From: Bacteroidaceae bacterium | GTDB lineage: Bacteria > Bacteroidota > Bacteroidia > Bacteroidales > Bacteroidaceae | Length of the DNA stretch: 7,920 nucleotides | Direction of reading: 5' to 3' | NCBI GenBank assembly: GCA_028709135.1 | Contig: JAQVXN010000083.1 | Coordinates: forward strand, 1 to 7,920 | Shown: piece by piece, positions 4,061-7,920 of the stretch | Numbering within the stretch: the first letter of the stretch is position 1 | How the letters are laid out: each line of letters starts with the position of its first letter | Notes under the pieces: generated by a model | Database searches by the model: none | What the model saw: the letters and a program-made list of their open reading frames with translations, nothing else | Told to the model about the DNA's origin: nothing | Program-made: the position numbers and the translations under genes

Positions 4061-6529
4061 TTAATCTTGAAAATAAACTCTTTTTACACGATTACTAATC
4101 GACGTAAGTACCTCATAAGGGATTGTGTCGAGTTTATCGCTTAGCACTGTGACTGGCAAGTCATCGCCAAAGATAATGGCTTCATCACCTTCTTTGCAAG
4201 GAATATCTGTCACGTCAATCATGCACACATCCATGCAAATATTACCTACATAAAAAGCTTTTTGTCCATTGACCAGGCAATAGCCTTTGCCGCAGCCCAA
4301 ATGACGGTTAAGTCCATCGGCATAACCAATGGGGATTGCCGCAATGCGACTATCACGAGTTAGTTTGCCACGACGGCTATAACCTACCGTTTCGTTTTTG
4401 GGAACATCGCGAATTTGCAGAATTGTTGTACGCAACGTACTCACGTTATGAAGTATACTGTTCGAATATGGATCAATGCCATAAAGTCCTATGCCCAGAC
4501 GAACCATATCAAGTTGATATTGCGGAAATCGCTCTATACCGGCAGTATTGCAAATATGACGGAGAATATGGTAACTGAAAGCACTTTGCAAATGTTGTGT
4601 AGCTTGATCAAACAAATTAAATTGTCTGGCTGTAAAATTATTAAAATCGTCTGCATCAGTTCCAACAAAATGAGAGAAAACAGAACGTGGGATGACTGCT
4701 GTTTGTGATTTTAGTTTTTCGATGAGTGCATCCATGTCTGTTTCTGGATTGAAGCCAAGACGGTGCATGCCGGTATCTAGTTTAATATGAATGGGAAAAT
4801 TCGTTACGCCCTCTTTTTCTGCAGCTTTAATAAGAGCATTCAGAAGACGAAAATTATATACTTCCGGTTCCAGATCATATTCAAACATATCTTTGAACGC
4901 CGTCATTTCGGGGTTCATAATCATAATACTGCCCGTAATACCACCTTTACGCAAATCGACGCCTTCATCTGCTACAGCTACAGCCAGATAGTCCACTTGA
5001 TGGTCCTGTAGAGTTTTAGCCACTTCGATAGATCCAGCACCATAAGCAGAGGCTTTCACCATGCACGTTATTTTTGTATCCGGATGAAGGAAACTGCGAT
5101 AGAAATTTAAATTGTCCACCAATGCATTCAAATTCACTTCCAATGTGGTTTCGTGTACCTTAAGCGAGAGCAGGCTGGAAATTTTATCAAAGTGGAACGA
5201 GTTGGCACCTTTGATAAGAATAATTTCATGATGCAAATTTTCGAGCAGGCCGGAAGAAATAAGTGCCTCTGTTGATGCAAAACAATGGCGCTCCATTTGG
5301 AATTTTGTAATATATTTGCTAATTTCCGGACCTACACCAATAATTTTATCAATATGCTGACCTGCTGCAAGTTGTGCGATGTCTGTATAGAGTTGTTCCG
5401 AGGCAATGCCTGTTTGCAGCATATCACTCAAAATCAATGTAAATTTATGATCTTTGGCTTCATGACGGCGATTTATGAAGTCAAGCGCAATGTCAAGAGA
5501 TTTCAAATCGGAATTGTAACTGTCATTAATCAATGTGCAACCGGCAATACCCTCTTTCACTTCCAAGCGCATCGCCACGGGCTCCAAAAGCAACATTCGC
5601 TCCGCAATTGTGTGGCGGTCAATTTGCAGATATAAGCATACAACCAAACACTGAATGGCATTCTCAATGGATGCGCTGTCTATAAAAGGAATAGTGAAAT
5701 CGGATGTTTCTCCTTTATAAATATAGGTAATACGACTGTTCTTGTTGAATTTTTCAATGTTCTGAATGTAAACAGGTGCTTTTTTGTCTTTGTAGGACCA
5801 AAAAAGTTGCTCGTGCGGAAAGTGAGATTTATTTAAACACCCTTCAATAACCGCATCATCAGCATTATAAATGATCACATTGGAGTCCTTGAAAAGTTGT
5901 AACTTCTCCAAACACTTTTGTTCTACGGATTTAAAATTTTCCTGATGGGCAGTACCTATATTTGTCATAACGCCAATAGTGGGTTGTATGATAGGTTGTA
6001 AAAAGTCCATTTCACCAGGTAGAGAAATTCCTGCTTCGAACACCCCAATCTGGGAGCGCTCATCGAGTAACCAAACAGACAACGGAACTCCAATTTGAGA
6101 GTTGTAGCTGCGCGGGGAGCGCGTCACGATTTTTGAGGGAGAAAGTAATTGATAAATCCATTCTTTCACAATTGTTTTACCGTTACTTCCGGTTACTCCG
6201 ATGATAGGCAGACTGAATTCTTCGCGATGACGTTCAGCCAAGCGCTGTAAAGCAACCAAAGGATTTGGTGTAACCAAGAAATTGGTACCGGGATAAGCCG
6301 CTAAGTCCGTAGGAAGTTGTTTGACAACGAAATTTTTTACTCCTTGTCGATAGAGTTGTGGAATATATTTGTGACCGTCATTGCGTTCTGACTGGAGAGC
6401 AAAAAACAGTGTCGTTTCGGGAAATGTCAACGAGCGGCTATCTGTAAGTAACCATTCGATGCGCGATTCGGCATCACCATAACGGTGTGCACCTATGAGT
6501 GCTGTAATTTCAACAATTGAATAGAACAT
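4061..6529 (-). CDS. murF-alr: Bifunctional UDP-MurNAc-tripeptide:D-Ala-D-Ala ligase (MurF) / alanine racemase (Alr)
   Basis: This 822-residue fusion carries two consecutive cell-wall activities. Residues about 1-455 are MurF, which uses ATP to add D-Ala-D-Ala to the UDP-MurNAc-tripeptide in the cytoplasm. Visible features are the N-terminal substrate domain (DSR at 30-32), the Mur-ligase P-loop GVTGSNGKT (111-119, K118), the central-domain stretch VMTNIGTAHQENF (187-199) and NDSYNSD (335-341) in the C-terminal domain. Residues about 460-822 are a fold-type III alanine racemase. K492 in MVKASAYGAGS is the PLP-binding lysine, Y717 in VGYSRRG is the probable catalytic tyrosine, and HIKLDTGMHRLGF (581-593), IPIGYADGL (732-740) and NICMDVCMIDV (763-773) are family signatures. 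The second domain keeps its active-site residues, so it is probably a working racemase. The ATG at 6529 is 28 bp after the GSCFA gene stop, suggesting one transcript. This fusion is known in Bacteroidetes and is not a frameshift artefact. Confidence 0.97.
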   Translation of the reverse strand: MFYSIVEITALIGAHRYGDAESRIEWLLTDSRSLTFPETTLFFALQSERNDGHKYIPQLYRQGVKNFVVKQLPTDLAAYPGTNFLVTPNPLVALQRLAERHREEFSLPIIGVTGSNGKTIVKEWIYQLLSPSKIVTRSPRSYNSQIGVPLSVWLLDERSQIGVFEAGISLPGEMDFLQPIIQPTIGVMTNIGTAHQENFKSVEQKCLEKLQLFKDSNVIIYNADDAVIEGCLNKSHFPHEQLFWSYKDKKAPVYIQNIEKFNKNSRITYIYKGETSDFTIPFIDSASIENAIQCLVVCLYLQIDRHTIAERMLLLEPVAMRLEVKEGIAGCTLINDSYNSDLKSLDIALDFINRRHEAKDHKFTLILSDMLQTGIASEQLYTDIAQLAAGQHIDKIIGVGPEISKYITKFQMERHCFASTEALISSGLLENLHHEIILIKGANSFHFDKISSLLSLKVHETTLEVNLNALVDNLNFYRSFLHPDTKITCMVKASAYGAGSIEVAKTLQDHQVDYLAVAVADEGVDLRKGGITGSIMIMNPEMTAFKDMFEYDLEPEVYNFRLLNALIKAAEKEGVTNFPIHIKLDTGMHRLGFNPETDMDALIEKLKSQTAVIPRSVFSHFVGTDADDFNNFTARQFNLFDQATQHLQSAFSYHILRHICNTAGIERFPQYQLDMVRLGIGLYGIDPYSNSILHNVSTLRTTILQIRDVPKNETVGYSRRGKLTRDSRIAAIPIGYADGLNRHLGCGKGYCLVNGQKAFYVGNICMDVCMIDVTDIPCKEGDEAIIFGDDLPVTVLSDKLDTIPYEVLTSISNRVKRVYFQD

Positions 6530-6557
6530 ATTACTTTAGATTATATTGGTCTGGAAG

Positions 6558-7622
6558 TTAAACCCCCTTGTTCTTTATATTTTTAGTTTCAATCCCCGCC
6601 CAATGTTGCTCTTCGCAACTTTTCAAAAGGGACTGAACGGAATGAATTTCTTTTTGCAGTGCTAAGTTCGGATATTTTCTGCCAAGGAGCATGATCTTTT
6701 GTATTAATTTATTTAAAAAGATTCGATAGGAATCCGAATCAGAATTAATCGGACGATGATTTAGGTCTTGAATAATGTTGTGCCATTGTTTTATAAAATT
6801 CTGCGCGTCAGCACATACCCATGAAGAAAGAAATATTTCCCAAATATAATCCACAGCTAAAGCAGATGGATGAATCATATCATCGGCATAAAAACGGTAA
6901 TCGCGTAGTTCGTCATTCATAATTTCATAGGCCGGGAAATAATGTCCTTGACCTCCACAAAATTTTTTCAGTGAATCAGTAGCAAGTAAGAGAGCAGACT
7001 TACTAAGTTGGTTGGCATGCAGACCATATTTAATATAACGATAAGGACTGACGGTGAACACGATTTGTAAATTCGGGCGTAATTTGAAGAGACGTTTTAA
7101 AACGGTCTGAAAAGCTTCTATCTCGGTTACAGAGAGCGCACGTTCTTCAAAAAGCTTTTCCGGTTGTTTATGACAATTGGTTACAGATTGATTCGTCTGA
7201 CGTAAAAAATAGGTATGATTGGTTCCAAAAGTCAAAAAAAGCACATCAAGTTCTCTGAGTAGTTGAACACTTTCAGTGATGGATTTATGAATGTGTTCGA
7301 GAAGAGTTTCTTTATCCGGGGAAGAAAATTTGGAAGAATGTAACCAACTATGCCATAAGTTGCCATCAAAAAACAATTCATTTTGAAAAGAAAATTTTGC
7401 AGAATCAATTTGGTTGAGCATAACGTCTAAGACTTTAAAAATGCTCACAGGATTGTATAACACCCCAAAAGGATTGACCAGAGCATGAAATTTATTTTCA
7501 ACCAATCTTTGTCCGATGTTCTCTGTAAAACAAGAACCCAACATCAGAATTTTCTGTTCCTGATTAAGCAGAAAACCTTGAGAGTCAGTATCAACCGTTG
7601 TACAGAAATTCTTTCTTTCCAT
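6558..7622 (-). CDS. GSCFA-domain protein, SGNH-like putative hydrolase
   Basis: This 354-residue protein belongs to the GSCFA family, whose function is not established. The family signature appears as MLGSCFTENIG (residues 27-37), and NPFGVLYNPVSI (50-61) is also typical. The layout fits an SGNH/GDSL hydrolase-like fold: S30 in the GSCF block as nucleophile, GTNH at 133-136 supplying the Gly/Asn oxyanion positions, VSPYRY (191-196), and DDMIHPS (247-253) with D248 and H251 as the remaining catalytic pair. These assignments are inferred from motif order. There is no signal peptide or membrane segment, so it is probably cytoplasmic. It is the first gene of a leftward unit with murF-alr and is divergent from dxs, an arrangement recalled as common in Bacteroidetes. 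Acyl or acetyl transfer or removal on an envelope precursor is a plausible guess only. Confidence 0.9.
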   Translation of the reverse strand: MERKNFCTTVDTDSQGFLLNQEQKILMLGSCFTENIGQRLVENKFHALVNPFGVLYNPVSIFKVLDVMLNQIDSAKFSFQNELFFDGNLWHSWLHSSKFSSPDKETLLEHIHKSITESVQLLRELDVLFLTFGTNHTYFLRQTNQSVTNCHKQPEKLFEERALSVTEIEAFQTVLKRLFKLRPNLQIVFTVSPYRYIKYGLHANQLSKSALLLATDSLKKFCGGQGHYFPAYEIMNDELRDYRFYADDMIHPSALAVDYIWEIFLSSWVCADAQNFIKQWHNIIQDLNHRPINSDSDSYRIFLNKLIQKIMLLGRKYPNLALQKEIHSVQSLLKSCEEQHWAGIETKNIKNKGV

Positions 7623-7665
7623 TTCAACTTTTCTGTTGTTGTTCGTCTACCAGAAATTTTCAGCG

Positions 7666-7673
7666 CAAAATTA
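7666..7673 (-). promoter_or_regulatory. Putative -7 promoter element for GSCFA-murF-alr
   Basis: The minus strand reads TAATTTTG, a full match to TAnnTTTG, 43 bp upstream of the ATG at 7622. This predicts a leader of about 35 nt. No TTTG is visible at the usual -33 distance. The element is the mirror image of the dxs element at 7696-7703. Confidence 0.5.
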
Positions 7674-7695
7674 GGAAAATCTAATGAATAAGTAC

Positions 7696-7703
7696 TAATT
7701 TTG
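7696..7703 (+). promoter_or_regulatory. Putative -7 promoter element for dxs
   Basis: TAATTTTG matches TAnnTTTG and lies 15 bp upstream of the first dxs ATG, predicting a very short leader of roughly 10 nt. The -33 region lacks a TTTG. It forms the right arm of a perfect 10-bp inverted repeat whose left arm holds the opposite promoter's -7 element. Confidence 0.5.
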
Positions 7704-7718
7704 CAGGATTATTTGCTA

Positions 7719-7920
7719 ATGATGGCGGAAGTAAATACAAACAATAATTTATTAAACAGAATAGATTCTCCGAAAGATCTGAAAAAGCTTTCGGTAGATC
7801 AGTTACCAGAAGTCTGTGATGAAATACGTCAAGAAATTATTGATGTATTGTCTCACAACCCTGGTCATTTGGCTTCCAGTTTGGGAGCTGTTGAATTGAG
7901 TGTTGCCCTACATTATGTTT
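7719..7920 (+). CDS. dxs: 1-deoxy-D-xylulose-5-phosphate synthase, N-terminal fragment
   Basis: A rightward frame opens at ATG 7719 (a second ATG follows at 7722) and runs 67 codons to the window edge. Residues 49-60, GHLASSLGAVEL, followed by SVALHYV, match the N-terminal signature of DXS, where the His is part of the thiamine-diphosphate active site. LLNRIDSPKDLKKLS (11-25) is the usual lead-in. The enzyme condenses pyruvate with glyceraldehyde 3-phosphate to give DXP, the entry step of the MEP isoprenoid pathway. About 90% of the protein lies beyond the window. Either of the adjacent ATGs could be the true start; this affects one residue. Confidence 0.95.
   Translation, partial: MMAEVNTNNNLLNRIDSPKDLKKLSVDQLPEVCDEIRQEIIDVLSHNPGHLASSLGAVELSVALHYV

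Noticed and set aside
4336..4708. Two overlapping plus-strand frames opposite the alanine racemase domain
   Set aside because: They overlap each other and the well-supported racemase, so they are frame shadows.
5285..5635. 116-codon open frame on the plus strand opposite the MurF domain
   Set aside because: It is fully antisense to conserved MurF sequence and shows no domain or promoter of its own.
4061..6529. Frameshift or assembly error joining murF and alr
   Set aside because: The frame is continuous, both domains are complete, and the fusion is known in Bacteroidetes.

Overview
The window most likely comes from a member of the Bacteroidetes, probably order Bacteroidales. Four things point there: the fused MurF-alanine racemase gene next to a GSCFA-domain gene and divergent dxs; the tsaD/CinA-family pairing; -7 promoter elements of the Bacteroidetes form TAnnTTTG; and the absence of clear Shine-Dalgarno sequences before any gene. 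Base composition is moderately AT-rich. Genus cannot be fixed from the sequence alone.

Layout. Positions 1-3054 hold a leftward run of four genes, read from right to left: a secreted glucosaminidase with two LysM domains, methionine aminopeptidase (map), the tRNA t6A enzyme tsaD, and a CinA-family gene cut by the left edge. Positions 3055-4060 are about 1 kb with no convincing gene, unusual beside such tightly packed neighbours. This gap is rich in structure: a 20-bp palindrome at the glucosaminidase promoter, a small hairpin, a 13-bp inverted-repeat pair that looks like the ends of a non-autonomous mobile element, a 170-bp set of nested inverted repeats that could be a structured RNA or a MITE, and a 4 x 21-bp tandem repeat of small palindromes. 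A 52-codon ORF runs through that tandem repeat. Positions 4061-7622 hold a second leftward unit, GSCFA protein then MurF-Alr. From 7719 to the right edge is the start of dxs, transcribed divergently from the GSCFA gene.

How the genes fit together. Most are housekeeping genes. MurF-Alr makes D-alanine from L-alanine and adds D-Ala-D-Ala to the peptidoglycan precursor, while the glucosaminidase is predicted to cut finished peptidoglycan. Dxs opens the MEP pathway to isoprenoids, including the undecaprenyl carrier used by the wall pathway. Map trims initiator methionine, TsaD makes t6A37 on ANN-decoding tRNAs, and CinA-C domain proteins are linked to pyridine-nucleotide repair. The GSCFA protein has no established function; its place directly upstream of murF-alr suggests, but does not prove, a cell-envelope role.

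No clear new multi-gene system is present. The best candidates for something undescribed are the nested inverted-repeat element (3607-3776) and the palindromic 21-bp tandem repeat (3870-3953), both in the 1-kb gap.
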